Shown here piece by piece: positions 1-6,469 of a stretch of 6,629 nucleotides of DNA. The notes below the pieces were generated by a model. That model ran no database searches. It saw nothing but the letters and a program-made list of their open reading frames with translations, and was not told the DNA's origin. Source of the stretch: an uncultured Collinsella sp. (GTDB lineage: Bacteria > Actinomycetota > Coriobacteriia > Coriobacteriales > Coriobacteriaceae); assembly GCA_900551365.1 (NCBI GenBank), contig URVZ01000098.1, positions 1-6,629 on the forward strand, in the 5' to 3' direction. Positions within the stretch are counted from its first letter, which is position 1; each line of letters opens with the position of its first letter. The translations under genes and the position numbers were made by a program.

Positions 1-767
1 AGGGCATCTGCGCCGATCGCGCGGATGCCCTTCGCACTCTTATGGCCGGCTTGGTCTCGAGTGGCGGTGAGCGCTTGACTTCGCCGGGGCTTAAGGTGAT
101 CCCGGGGCTGCCGCTGCACGTGAAGGGGCGCATTCCCTATGTTGGCCGTGGCGGTCTTAAGCTCGAAGGCGCGCTTGATGCGTTTGGCATCAATCCGACG
201 GGCCTTGCCTGTCTGGATGTGGGCTGCTCTACCGGCGGTTTTACCGATTGCCTGCTCAAGCGCGGAGCTGCGACCGTTGTCTCGGTGGACGTGGGTCGCG
301 CCCAGTTCGATTGGTCGTTGCGTCAGGACGATCGCGTGACGCTGCATGAGCGCACAAACGTGACGCAGCTGCCTGAGCTTGGCTATGCCGGCGTCATCGA
401 CCTGGCTGTGTGTGATGTCTCGTTTACCAGCATCGCGAACATTATCGATGCGGTACTGGCGTGCCTGGCTCCTACGGGTGCATTCTGCACGCTCGTAAAG
501 CCGCAGTTTGAGGCTCCGGCGGCGCTGGTGGGCGAGGGCGGCATTGTGACCGATCCCGTCGTGCGCCGCGATACACTCTTGGCGGCGGTTGAACTCTTTG
601 CTGCAAAGGGCCTGTTCCCGGTCGATGTGTGCGTGTCACCCATTCATGGTGCCAAGGGCAACGTTGAGTTTTTCCTGTACGGCAAGAGGTTAGTCCCCGG
701 CGACCGTTCGAAAGACGAGCTGCAATCCCAGATATCGGTTTTGAGCGAGAAAGCTGCAACGCTATGA
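1..767 (+). CDS. tlyA: TlyA-family rRNA 2'-O-methyltransferase (5' end outside window)
   Basis: This is a SAM-dependent methyltransferase of the TlyA/FtsJ type, which in characterised members 2'-O-methylates cytidines of 16S and/or 23S rRNA. The reading frame is open to the left edge from position 3. The residues before the first in-frame ATG (position 42) continue the S4 RNA-binding domain (pattern xADRADALRTLMAGLVSS), so that ATG is internal and the gene starts upstream; probably only 10-20 codons are missing. Counting the codon at 42 as residue 1, the family catalytic tetrad K-D-K-E is visible as K40 (GRGGLKLEGAL), D125 (CDVSF), K153 (LVKPQFE) and E209 (GNVEFF). The SAM-binding motif LDVGCSTGGFTD lies at 58-69. 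The TGA stop overlaps the nadK ATG (ATGA), implying translational coupling. Older names call TlyA a haemolysin, but rRNA methylation is the supported role. Confidence 0.93.
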   Translation, partial: GICADRADALRTLMAGLVSSGGERLTSPGLKVIPGLPLHVKGRIPYVGRGGLKLEGALDAFGINPTGLACLDVGCSTGGFTDCLLKRGAATVVSVDVGRAQFDWSLRQDDRVTLHERTNVTQLPELGYAGVIDLAVCDVSFTSIANIIDAVLACLAPTGAFCTLVKPQFEAPAALVGEGGIVTDPVVRRDTLLAAVELFAAKGLFPVDVCVSPIHGAKGNVEFFLYGKRLVPGDRSKDELQSQISVLSEKAATL

Positions 768-1624
768 AGGTCTTTCTGGTTCCCAATTACTACAAGCAAG
801 AGGCGGTCGAGAGCGGCCTGATGCTCGAGCTTTGGCTGACGCGCCAGGGCTATGAGGTCGCATGGGCTGCCGACCAGCGATCCAAGATTCAGAGCACGCC
901 TGATATTGACGGCTCCGATCTGGTAATTACGCTCGGCGGCGACGGTACGTTGTTGCGCGCTGCCCGCATCCTCAACCATCGTGAGATTCCTATCCTCGGT
1001 CTTTCCTATGGTCACCTGGGTTTTTTAACTGCTGCGAGTCCCGAGGAGCGCGACATTCTGCAGGTCGTGAGCGACGCCCTGTCCGGCGAGCTGCATGTGA
1101 GCCGTCGCGCTACCATCGCCGCGGATATCGTGTCCGTGCGCGAAGATGGTACGAAGGATGTCGTGCGCACCTTCGCCCTCAACGACATGGCGCTTACCCG
1201 CGGCCCCCTGTCCGATATGGTCGAGTTTGACATCACGGTGTCCGGTCACCATATCGACCGCCTACGCGGTGACGGTGTCGTCGTTTCGACGGCGACTGGT
1301 TCTACGGGTTACGCGCTCAGCGCCGGTGGCCCCATCGTGAGCCCTGACTATACGGGCATGGTCTGCGTACCCATTGCGCCGCACACCATTCAAGCTCGCG
1401 CTTTCTTGACTTCGCCGAGCGATGTCGTCGAAATCTTTATGTCTGATGACCGTCCGAGCGTTCCGGCGATCGCTATCGATGGACAGTTTATTACCTGCGA
1501 CGGCACGGTCGAGAGCGTGGCCGTGCGCCGAGGCCCCGGCGATGTGCTGCTGCTCGACTACGGCCCCGAGAGTTTTTACAACTCGGTGAGCCGCGTATTC
1601 TACGGAGTCCGCCATGATCGATGA
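764..1624 (+). CDS. nadK: NAD kinase
   Basis: This 286-residue protein is an ATP- or polyphosphate-dependent NAD kinase making cytoplasmic NADP+. Its length is normal for the family. Diagnostic motifs are GGDGT at 58-62, LGFLT at 85-89, the NAD-contacting N140-D141 pair, the TATGSTGYALSAGGP block at 176-190 and DGQ at 239-241. Two motifs deviate from the usual forms. The common GxNxGxLGFL motif reads GLSYGHLGFL, with serine where asparagine is usual. TPTGSTAY reads TATGSTGY. The catalytic GGDGT aspartate is intact, so activity is expected. The start is the ATG inside the ATGA overlap with tlyA. No clear Shine-Dalgarno sequence precedes it, only a purine-rich GAGCGAGAAAG, which fits coupled translation. 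The 3' end overlaps recN by 11 bp. Confidence 0.95.
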   Translation: MKVFLVPNYYKQEAVESGLMLELWLTRQGYEVAWAADQRSKIQSTPDIDGSDLVITLGGDGTLLRAARILNHREIPILGLSYGHLGFLTAASPEERDILQVVSDALSGELHVSRRATIAADIVSVREDGTKDVVRTFALNDMALTRGPLSDMVEFDITVSGHHIDRLRGDGVVVSTATGSTGYALSAGGPIVSPDYTGMVCVPIAPHTIQARAFLTSPSDVVEIFMSDDRPSVPAIAIDGQFITCDGTVESVAVRRGPGDVLLLDYGPESFYNSVSRVFYGVRHDR

Positions 1625-3242
1625 GCTTCAGGTTTCTAACATTGCACTCATTCGCGAGGCGACGCTGGTGCCGAGTGCCGGCCTGACTGTCCTGACCGGC
1701 GAGACCGGCGCCGGCAAGACCGCGCTGCTCTCGGCCCTCAAGCTTATTTTGGGTGAGCGCGCGGATTCGTCGACGGTGCGCGAGGGCGAGGCGCTGGCGA
1801 GTGTCGAGGCGCGCCTGTTTGACGGCCCGCACGACACGGAAGGCTTCACGGTCCAGCGCAGCCTTTCCGCCGAGGGCCGCAGCCGCGTCAAGATTGACGG
1901 CAGTATCGCCAGTGTGCGCGAGCTTTCGGAGCGCGTCGGCGTGATGATGGATCTGTGCGGCCAACACGAGCACCAGCGCTTGCTCGATTCGGCACATCAC
2001 GTTGCGATGGTCGATGCCTGGGCAGGGCGCCCTGCACTCGAGTCGCTCGAGCACTACCGTGCTTGCTTTAAAGCCTCGCGCGCGGCCGCTAAGGAGGTTC
2101 GACGTGTCGAAGAGGCCTCGCGTGCGCAGGGGAGCCGCGTCGAGGAGGCGCGCTTTGCGCTCGAGCGCATCGGCGAGGTTGACCCCAAACCGGGCGAGTA
2201 TGAGGAACTCGAGGAACTGCTGCCGCGCTCCGAACATGCCGAGGTACTGGTTGCCACAGCTAACGATGCCCATGCATCGCTTGCCTCCGAAGGGGGAGCG
2301 CTCGACGCCGTGAACAGCGCCGTGGCCGAGCTTTCACGCATGGCGACCGTCGATCGCAAGCTGGGTGACATCGCCGATGCACTTTCGGATGCCTGTATCT
2401 CCCTTGAGGATTGCGCGAACGAGCTTCGTGCCTATCGCGATGGCATCGCCTTCGACCCGCGCGAGCTCGCTCGCATGCGTGAGCGGTATTCCGACCTCAA
2501 GGGTCTGTTGCGTCAGTGGGGTCCCACTATGGACGATGTTTTTGCCATGCGCGATCGCTCGCAAGAGCTGCTGTCCCTGGTTGATGACGGCGATGAACAG
2601 ATCAAAAAGGCGCGTGAAGCGCTTGGCGCGGCGGAGCGCGAACTGTTTGCTGCCGCCAAGGCGCTTAAGCGCGCTCGCAATACGGCGGCCCCGCGCTTCT
2701 GTCACGAGGTGGGCCGCCAGATGGCTCGCCTGGAGATGGGTAGTGCCGAGCTCGTCTGGGAGTCGCGTGATCTTCCCCGTGCTGAGTGGACGCCCGTTGG
2801 TCCTTCGAGCTACGAGCTGCTATACCGCAGCGGTGCCGGTTTGACGCCGCGCCCCTTGCGTCGAATTGCGTCGGGCGGTGAGCTCAGCCGCGTCATGCTG
2901 GCGAGCAAGGTTGTCCTCGGTAACGCGGACGGTGTCGATACACTGGTGTTTGACGAGGTCGATGCTGGTGTCGGTGGCTCCACGGCGCGTGCACTTGCTG
3001 GCGTGCTGGCAGATCTCGCCGCTACGCATCAGGTGATTGTCGTAACCCACTTGGCGCAGGTCGCCGTCATGGCTGACAAGCATTATGTCGTCAGCAAGGA
3101 ACCGGGCGATGTTCCCCAGACGCATTTGGACGAGGTAACCGGCGAAGCGCGTACTGCCGAGATCGCCCGCATGTTGAGCGGCGATCAGTCCGAGGCAAGC
3201 TTGGCCCACGCAAAGCAGATGCTCGAAGAAGCTCGAGGTTAG
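1614..3242 (+). CDS. recN: DNA repair protein RecN
   Basis: RecN is an SMC-like ABC ATPase recruited early to DNA double-strand breaks, where it holds or bridges DNA for recombination. The 542-residue length is close to the usual 550-570. Visible in order are the N-terminal Walker A GETGAGKT at 29-36 (the last residue is often serine), the Q-loop-type motif GQHEHQ at 116-121, and a charged helical middle region (about 150-380) expected to form the coiled coil. These are followed by the ABC signature SGGELSR at 420-426, Walker B LVFDEVDAG with D447 and E448, and the switch histidine H479 in VVTHLAQ. The ATG is preceded by GGAG at 1604-1607 with a 6-base spacer, inside the end of nadK. The order tlyA-nadK-recN is a well-known conserved cluster in Actinobacteria, including Mycobacterium tuberculosis. 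Nothing looks truncated. Confidence 0.96.
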   Translation: MIDELQVSNIALIREATLVPSAGLTVLTGETGAGKTALLSALKLILGERADSSTVREGEALASVEARLFDGPHDTEGFTVQRSLSAEGRSRVKIDGSIASVRELSERVGVMMDLCGQHEHQRLLDSAHHVAMVDAWAGRPALESLEHYRACFKASRAAAKEVRRVEEASRAQGSRVEEARFALERIGEVDPKPGEYEELEELLPRSEHAEVLVATANDAHASLASEGGALDAVNSAVAELSRMATVDRKLGDIADALSDACISLEDCANELRAYRDGIAFDPRELARMRERYSDLKGLLRQWGPTMDDVFAMRDRSQELLSLVDDGDEQIKKAREALGAAERELFAAAKALKRARNTAAPRFCHEVGRQMARLEMGSAELVWESRDLPRAEWTPVGPSSYELLYRSGAGLTPRPLRRIASGGELSRVMLASKVVLGNADGVDTLVFDEVDAGVGGSTARALAGVLADLAATHQVIVVTHLAQVAVMADKHYVVSKEPGDVPQTHLDEVTGEARTAEIARMLSGDQSEASLAHAKQMLEEARG

Positions 3243-3260
3243 GTCGTAACAGCGGTGTTG

Positions 3261-3293
3261 GTGGGACAAAATAGACTGAAATTTTTGTCCCAC
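3261..3293. repeat. Perfect 11-bp inverted repeat between convergent recN and rpiR
   Basis: The arms GTGGGACAAAA (3261-3271) and TTTTGTCCCAC (3283-3293) are perfectly complementary around an 11-base loop. The repeat lies in the 59-bp gap where recN and the regulator gene converge, so a bidirectional transcription stop is plausible. The layout is not that of a standard intrinsic terminator, however: the GC part is at the base of the stem and the A/T tracts are next to the loop, with no T-run directly after the stem on either strand. It could instead be a dispersed palindromic element or an RNA-stabilising 3' hairpin. Confidence 0.6.
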
Positions 3294-3301
3294 TACGCGT
3301 T

Positions 3302-4159
3302 TTACTCAACGACCTTGTCCGGCTGGATGAGCTCCTCGTAGTAGCTGATATGCTCACGCGCGTCTTCAATCTCGGGCAGCAGGAAGTTGTAGATGACTTC
3401 GATGATCATCGTGGCGCTGATCTTGGAGAACGCAAAGTCGCCCGTCGTCAGCAGCGCTTCGTGGTTGACGGTATTAAACGTGTAGTCTGCCAGGCGCGCG
3501 AGCGGGGATTTGCTGTCGCTGCTGATGACGACTACGGTTGCGCCGCAGTCGCGAGCCGCTTTTGCCATGCGATTCAGTCGGCGCGATTTGCCGGAGTTTG
3601 AGATGAGCACGATGACGTCACCCGGGCGCAACGTGAGCGCAAAGCCGATTGATGTCTCGCTAATGGTGCTCGCCATGCAGCGCAGGCCCAGCTGCGAAAA
3701 CTTAAACGTCGCATCGAGCGCGACCGCGTTCGTATTGCCCACAGCTGCAAACTCAATAACCCCTGCATGCTTAAAGGCATGCACAACAGCCGCCAGCGTA
3801 TCGTGGTCGATTCCGTCGATGGTCGCATTAAGCTCGCTCACCTTGGCAGCCAGGATGTTCTTGAGGCTCTGCTCCATATTGTCGAGCGAGACCTCGTCGG
3901 TCAGGCCCTCGTTGCGCTGGCTTTCCAAATCCCTCGCCAACGAAAACTGAAAGCTGCGGAAGCTGCCAAAGCCCAGCTTGCGGCAGAAGCGCGAAACGGT
4001 CGCCTCGGACGTGGCAGCGGCGCGTGAGAGCTGAGCCGCCGTGAGGCGTGGAGCCTCGGACTGGTGCTCCAATATATAGTCGACAATGCGCTGCTCGGAC
4101 TCGCTGTATCCCTGATGGGTACTAATGAGGGAAAGTGCGCTCTTGCTACTATCGGTCAT
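3302..4159 (-). CDS. RpiR/MurR-family transcriptional regulator (HTH plus SIS domain)
   Basis: This is a 285-residue sugar-responsive regulator. Residues about 1-76 form the RpiR-type helix-turn-helix domain, with the recognition region SRAAATSEATVSRFCRKLGF at 45-64. Residues about 125-255 form a SIS fold that in this family binds phosphosugars: AVGNTNAVALDATFKF at 139-154, the phosphate-binding-type motif SNSGKS at 187-192 and VVVISSDSKSPLARLAD at 209-225. The start is the ATG at 4159. It follows AGGAG with a 6-base spacer and begins MTDSSK. An in-frame ATG 16 codons upstream (4207) would lie over the likely promoter and lacks such a site. The gene is divergent from the PTS permease across a palindrome-rich region, so it most likely controls that gene and perhaps itself. 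Whether it represses or activates, and its ligand, cannot be read from sequence. Confidence 0.93.
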   Translation of the reverse strand: MTDSSKSALSLISTHQGYSESEQRIVDYILEHQSEAPRLTAAQLSRAAATSEATVSRFCRKLGFGSFRSFQFSLARDLESQRNEGLTDEVSLDNMEQSLKNILAAKVSELNATIDGIDHDTLAAVVHAFKHAGVIEFAAVGNTNAVALDATFKFSQLGLRCMASTISETSIGFALTLRPGDVIVLISNSGKSRRLNRMAKAARDCGATVVVISSDSKSPLARLADYTFNTVNHEALLTTGDFAFSKISATMIIEVIYNFLLPEIEDAREHISYYEELIQPDKVVE

Positions 4160-4165
4160 GGATGG

Positions 4166-4170
4166 CTCCT
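4166..4170 (-). promoter_or_regulatory. Ribosome binding site fixing the rpiR-type gene start
   Basis: On the minus strand AGGAG is followed by CCATCC and ATG (4159-4157). The 6-base spacing supports this start over the upstream in-frame ATG at 4207. Confidence 0.8.
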
Positions 4171-4207
4171 GGTTGGCATGAAAATCTAGCTTGATTTGCA
4201 ATGCCAT

Positions 4208-4213
4208 AGTATA
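4208..4213 (-). promoter_or_regulatory. Candidate -10 box for the rpiR-type gene
   Basis: The minus strand reads TATACT, five of six matches to TATAAT. This would put the transcription start near 4201 and give a leader of about 40 bases. No good -35 hexamer sits 15-18 bases upstream, so the promoter may be weak or need an activator. A TGAAAA half-site (minus strand, 4225-4220) lies just upstream of the -10, which would suit autoregulation. Confidence 0.35.
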
Positions 4214-4275
4214 CGGGCATTTTCAATTACAAGATACACCTTGCCGTTTCAAGTGTTGATGGTAAACTTTCACTT

Positions 4276-4287
4276 ACCGTTTACGGT
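4276..4287. promoter_or_regulatory. Palindrome ACCGT-TT-ACGGT, candidate protein-binding site
   Basis: ACCGT and ACGGT are perfect inverted arms around TT. The site is embedded in a second, wider inverted repeat, GTAAAC (4262-4267) against GTTTAC (4279-4284). Read on the minus strand it loosely resembles a cre-type catabolite site (core AAACG) but misses several consensus positions. It is distinct from the TGAAA-type palindrome 3 bases downstream and could be bound by a different regulator. Confidence 0.4.
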
Positions 4288-4289
4288 TA

Positions 4290-4304
4290 TGAAAGAACCT
4301 TTCA
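4290..4304. promoter_or_regulatory. Palindrome TGAAAG-AAC-CTTTCA, candidate RpiR-type operator
   Basis: This 15-bp sequence has perfect 6-bp arms around a 3-base centre. Sites of the general form TGAAA-spacer-TTTCA are typical of several RpiR-family regulators, and the adjacent gene encodes such a protein. It lies roughly 57 bp upstream of the transcription start predicted here for the PTS gene, a distance more usual for activation. A repressor role would fit if the real promoter is further upstream, for example around TTGATG at 4256. Confidence 0.55.
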
Positions 4305-4326
4305 CCGGAGATTTTCACCTTGTGTC

Positions 4327-4355
4327 TTCTCACGCGGACGGTAGGTTGGTATCTT
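4327..4355 (+). promoter_or_regulatory. Candidate promoter of the PTS gene
   Basis: TTCTCA (4327-4332, four of six) is separated by 17 bases from TATCTT (4350-4355, four of six). TG at 4347-4348 gives an extended -10. Transcription would start near 4362, leaving a leader of about 70 bases that contains two hairpins. An alternative -35 TTGATG at 4256-4261 has only a poor -10 (TTTACG) at an 18-base spacing. Confidence 0.4.
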
Positions 4356-4369
4356 TCAGTTGTGGAAAA

Positions 4370-4387
4370 ACGCGCATCAAAGCGCGT
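4370..4387 (+). promoter_or_regulatory. Leader hairpin 1 of the PTS transcript
   Basis: ACGCGC (4370-4375) and GCGCGT (4382-4387) form a perfect 6-bp GC-rich stem around the loop ATCAAA. No T-run follows, so it is not an attenuator terminator. It may affect mRNA stability or antitermination, but no function can be assigned. Confidence 0.45.
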
Positions 4388-4394
4388 GTAGGGG

Positions 4395-4410
4395 AGCGCT
4401 CGCGGGCGCT
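4395..4410 (+). promoter_or_regulatory. Leader hairpin 2 of the PTS transcript
   Basis: AGCGC (4395-4399) pairs with GCGCT (4406-4410) around TCGCGG. It ends 9 bases before the ribosome binding site, leaving the site itself single-stranded. Together with the preceding hairpin it forms a tandem pair in the leader. Confidence 0.4.
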
Positions 4411-4419
4411 GTACTCAAG

Positions 4420-4426
4420 AAGGAGG
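4420..4426 (+). promoter_or_regulatory. Strong ribosome binding site of the PTS gene
   Basis: AAGGAGG followed by GACAC and ATG is a near-perfect Shine-Dalgarno at a 5-base spacing. It fixes the start at 4432 and rules out the in-frame ATG at 4360, which would add 24 residues encoded by the leader hairpins. Confidence 0.9.
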
Positions 4427-4431
4427 GACAC

Positions 4432-6435
4432 ATGGCTAAGTTTGACATCATCGCCGCGACCGGTTGCCCGACCGGCATTGCGCACACCTTCATGGCGAAG
4501 GAGGCGCTGGAGAAGGCAGCTGCCGAGCGCGGTCTGACCATTAAGGTCGAGACTCATGGCCAGGTCGGTGTCGAGAACGAGCTCACCAAGAGTGAGATCG
4601 CTGGTGCCAAGGCCGTCGTCGTCGCAGCCGACAAGGATGTCCAGGCTGAGCGTTTCGCCGGCAAGCCCATGGTTTCCGTTGGTGTTTCCAAGGCCCTGTC
4701 CGTTGAGGCCGCCGGTAAGCTGATTGATCGCGCGCTCTCCGCCAAGGGTGACGACACGGTTGCAGCTGCCGCCGATGTCGAGGACGATGTCGAGGAGAAG
4801 GAGTCCATCGGCCACATCATCTACAAGCACCTCATGAACGGCGTCAGCCACATGCTGGTCTTCGTCGTTGCCGGTGGTGTTCTGACCGCTGTCTCGTTCC
4901 TGTGGGGCATTACGTCCTTCGATTCGACGGCGTCTGACTACAACAGCTTTGCTGCGATGCTCAAGATCATCGGCGGCATCGCAATGAACCTCATGGTTCC
5001 GGTGCTTTCCGCCTACATCGCCGAATCCATCGGCAAGCGCCCGGCGCTCGTTCCCGGTTTTGTTGCCGGTATGATCGCCATCCAGGGCCTGCCTGTTAAC
5101 GCCGAGACCGGCATGATCGACGCCGGTGGCGCCGGCGTGGGCTTCGGCTTCCTGGGCGGCATCGTCGGTGGCTTCCTCGCCGGCTATGTTATCCTGCTGC
5201 TCGAGAAGGTCTTTGCCGGTCTGCCCAAGAACCTGGACGGCCTCAAGGCTATCTTCCTGTACCCGCTGTTCTCGACGGCTATTGTCGGCCTGGTCATGCT
5301 CGGCATTTCCGGCCCCATGGCTGCCATCAACACCGCCATGATGGACTTCCTCAAGGGCCTGTCCGCCTCTGGCGCCGTTGTACTGGGTCTTGCCATTGGC
5401 TGCATGTGCGCCTTTGACATGGGCGGCCCGGTCAACAAGGCTGCTTACGTCACCGGTACTGCTATGCTCACCGAGGCTTTGGCCGCCGGTGTTGGCACCG
5501 ATACCTACAACTTCGGCACCAACTTCATGGCTGCCGTCTCCGCCGCCTGCATCGTTCCGCCGCTGATCACCACCTTTGCCGTCGTTGTCGGCAAGAAGTA
5601 CTTCAGCCAGGAGGATCACGACGCCGGTGTCGTCAACCTCATCCTTGGTTGCACCCACATCACCGAGGGCGCCATTCCGTTCATGACCAAGAACATCTGG
5701 CCCGTCATGCCCATCATGATGCTCGGTTCCTCTATCGCTTCGATCCTGACCATTATGTTCAACGTTCACGATCCGGCGCCTCACGGTGGCTTCCTGGTCC
5801 TGCCCGTTGTCGAGAACGGTCCGCTTTGGGTCCTCGCGATCCTCATCGGCGCTGTGGTCGGTGGCATCCTGTTCGTGGCCTTCAAGAAGTACGACTTCGA
5901 GAAGAATCAGAAGGCCGCTCCTGCAGCCAAGCCGGTTGAGGCTCCCAAGGCCGCTGCCGTCGAGGCCCCCAAGGCCGAGGCTGCCGACTTCGTGAAGGTC
6001 GAGAATGTCTTTGTCGCCGAGGACTTCGCTTCTCGTGACGAGGCTCTGAGCTTCGTTTCCAACCAGGCCGTCAAGGCCGGTATCGCCAGCGACGCCGACG
6101 CCGTGATGAACGCCTTCCTGGCCCGCGAGGCCGAGGGCACCACGGGCATGATGGAGGGCTTCGCCATCCCGCATGCCAAGTCCGACGCCATTACCGAGGC
6201 TGCCGTCATCGTCGTCAAGGACGAGTCCGGCGTGACCGGTTGGGACACCATGGACGGCGCTCCCGTCAACGTGGCTATCGCCCTGCTCATCCCCGGTGCC
6301 CAGGCCGGCACCACGCACCTCAAGATCCTGTCCAAGGTTGCCGAGGCGCTCATGGACGAGGACTTCCGTGCCACCGTCAAGGGTTCCACCGACGCCGCCG
6401 AGATCGCCAAGACGATCAACGCCCGCCTGGTCTAA
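4432..6435 (+). CDS. Fructose-family PTS permease, single chain EIIB-EIIC-EIIA
   Basis: This 667-residue membrane protein imports a sugar and phosphorylates it with phosphate relayed from PEP via EI and HPr. Residues 1-100 are a fructose-type EIIB with phosphocysteine C12 in AATGCPTGIAHTFMA. An acidic linker (about 110-124) follows. EIIC spans about 126-487, with some nine or ten hydrophobic segments (for example about 142-165, 231-260, 269-297, 312-332, 422-446, 463-487). It carries the conserved GGPVNKAAY at 331-339 and ITEGAIPF at 410-417. An Ala/Pro/Lys/Glu linker (about 490-520) leads to EIIA (about 521-667) with phosphohistidine H581 in FAIPHAK. Each catalytic residue is present, so the protein should be complete. 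Codon use is strongly biased, suggesting high expression. The order B-C-A differs from the A-B-C order common in Gram-positive FruA proteins. Fructose is a family-level guess: no 1-phosphofructokinase gene lies beside it. The divergent RpiR-type gene is its likely regulator. Confidence 0.93.
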   Translation: MAKFDIIAATGCPTGIAHTFMAKEALEKAAAERGLTIKVETHGQVGVENELTKSEIAGAKAVVVAADKDVQAERFAGKPMVSVGVSKALSVEAAGKLIDRALSAKGDDTVAAAADVEDDVEEKESIGHIIYKHLMNGVSHMLVFVVAGGVLTAVSFLWGITSFDSTASDYNSFAAMLKIIGGIAMNLMVPVLSAYIAESIGKRPALVPGFVAGMIAIQGLPVNAETGMIDAGGAGVGFGFLGGIVGGFLAGYVILLLEKVFAGLPKNLDGLKAIFLYPLFSTAIVGLVMLGISGPMAAINTAMMDFLKGLSASGAVVLGLAIGCMCAFDMGGPVNKAAYVTGTAMLTEALAAGVGTDTYNFGTNFMAAVSAACIVPPLITTFAVVVGKKYFSQEDHDAGVVNLILGCTHITEGAIPFMTKNIWPVMPIMMLGSSIASILTIMFNVHDPAPHGGFLVLPVVENGPLWVLAILIGAVVGGILFVAFKKYDFEKNQKAAPAAKPVEAPKAAAVEAPKAEAADFVKVENVFVAEDFASRDEALSFVSNQAVKAGIASDADAVMNAFLAREAEGTTGMMEGFAIPHAKSDAITEAAVIVVKDESGVTGWDTMDGAPVNVAIALLIPGAQAGTTHLKILSKVAEALMDEDFRATVKGSTDAAEIAKTINARLV

Positions 6436-6469
6436 TCCCACGGTACGCGAATACCATCGCCCCCTGTAT

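Larger units (their letters stand above)
4160..4431. promoter_or_regulatory. Divergent control region between the regulator and the PTS gene
   Basis: This 272-bp non-coding stretch is richer in A/T than its neighbours, at least in its left two thirds. It carries eight copies of the pentamer TTTCA or its complement TGAAA: TTTCA at 4221, 4247, 4268, 4300, 4313 and 4354, and TGAAA at 4179 and 4290. Three of them extend to TTTCAC (4268, 4300, 4313). It also holds two distinct palindromes, a candidate promoter for each gene, and two hairpins near the PTS start. The arrangement is what is expected for a sugar-responsive regulator controlling a divergent transport gene. The assignment of the half-sites to the neighbouring regulator is inferred. 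Confidence 0.7.

Noticed and set aside
42..44. ATG at 42 as the start of tlyA
   Set aside because: The frame is open upstream to the window edge and the preceding residues continue the S4 domain, so the true start is outside the window.
1491..2273. 260-codon minus-strand open frame over the nadK/recN junction
   Set aside because: It overlaps two well-supported genes, its protein shows no family motifs and the frame crosses the conserved Walker A region of recN. It is a by-product of GC-rich coding sequence.
4174..4206. TGGCAT (4174-4179) and ATGCCA (4201-4206) inverted repeat in the regulator leader
   Set aside because: A 6-bp stem with a 21-base loop is weak and easily expected by chance; it does not cover the ribosome binding site.
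4160..4207. 16-codon N-terminal extension of the RpiR-type regulator from the ATG at 4207
   Set aside because: The ATG at 4159 has a well-spaced AGGAG, and the upstream codons coincide with the predicted leader and -10 area.
4360..4431. 24-codon N-terminal extension of the PTS protein from the ATG at 4360
   Set aside because: The near-perfect AAGGAGG lies directly before the ATG at 4432, EIIB domains start at this position, and the extension is encoded by hairpin-forming leader sequence.
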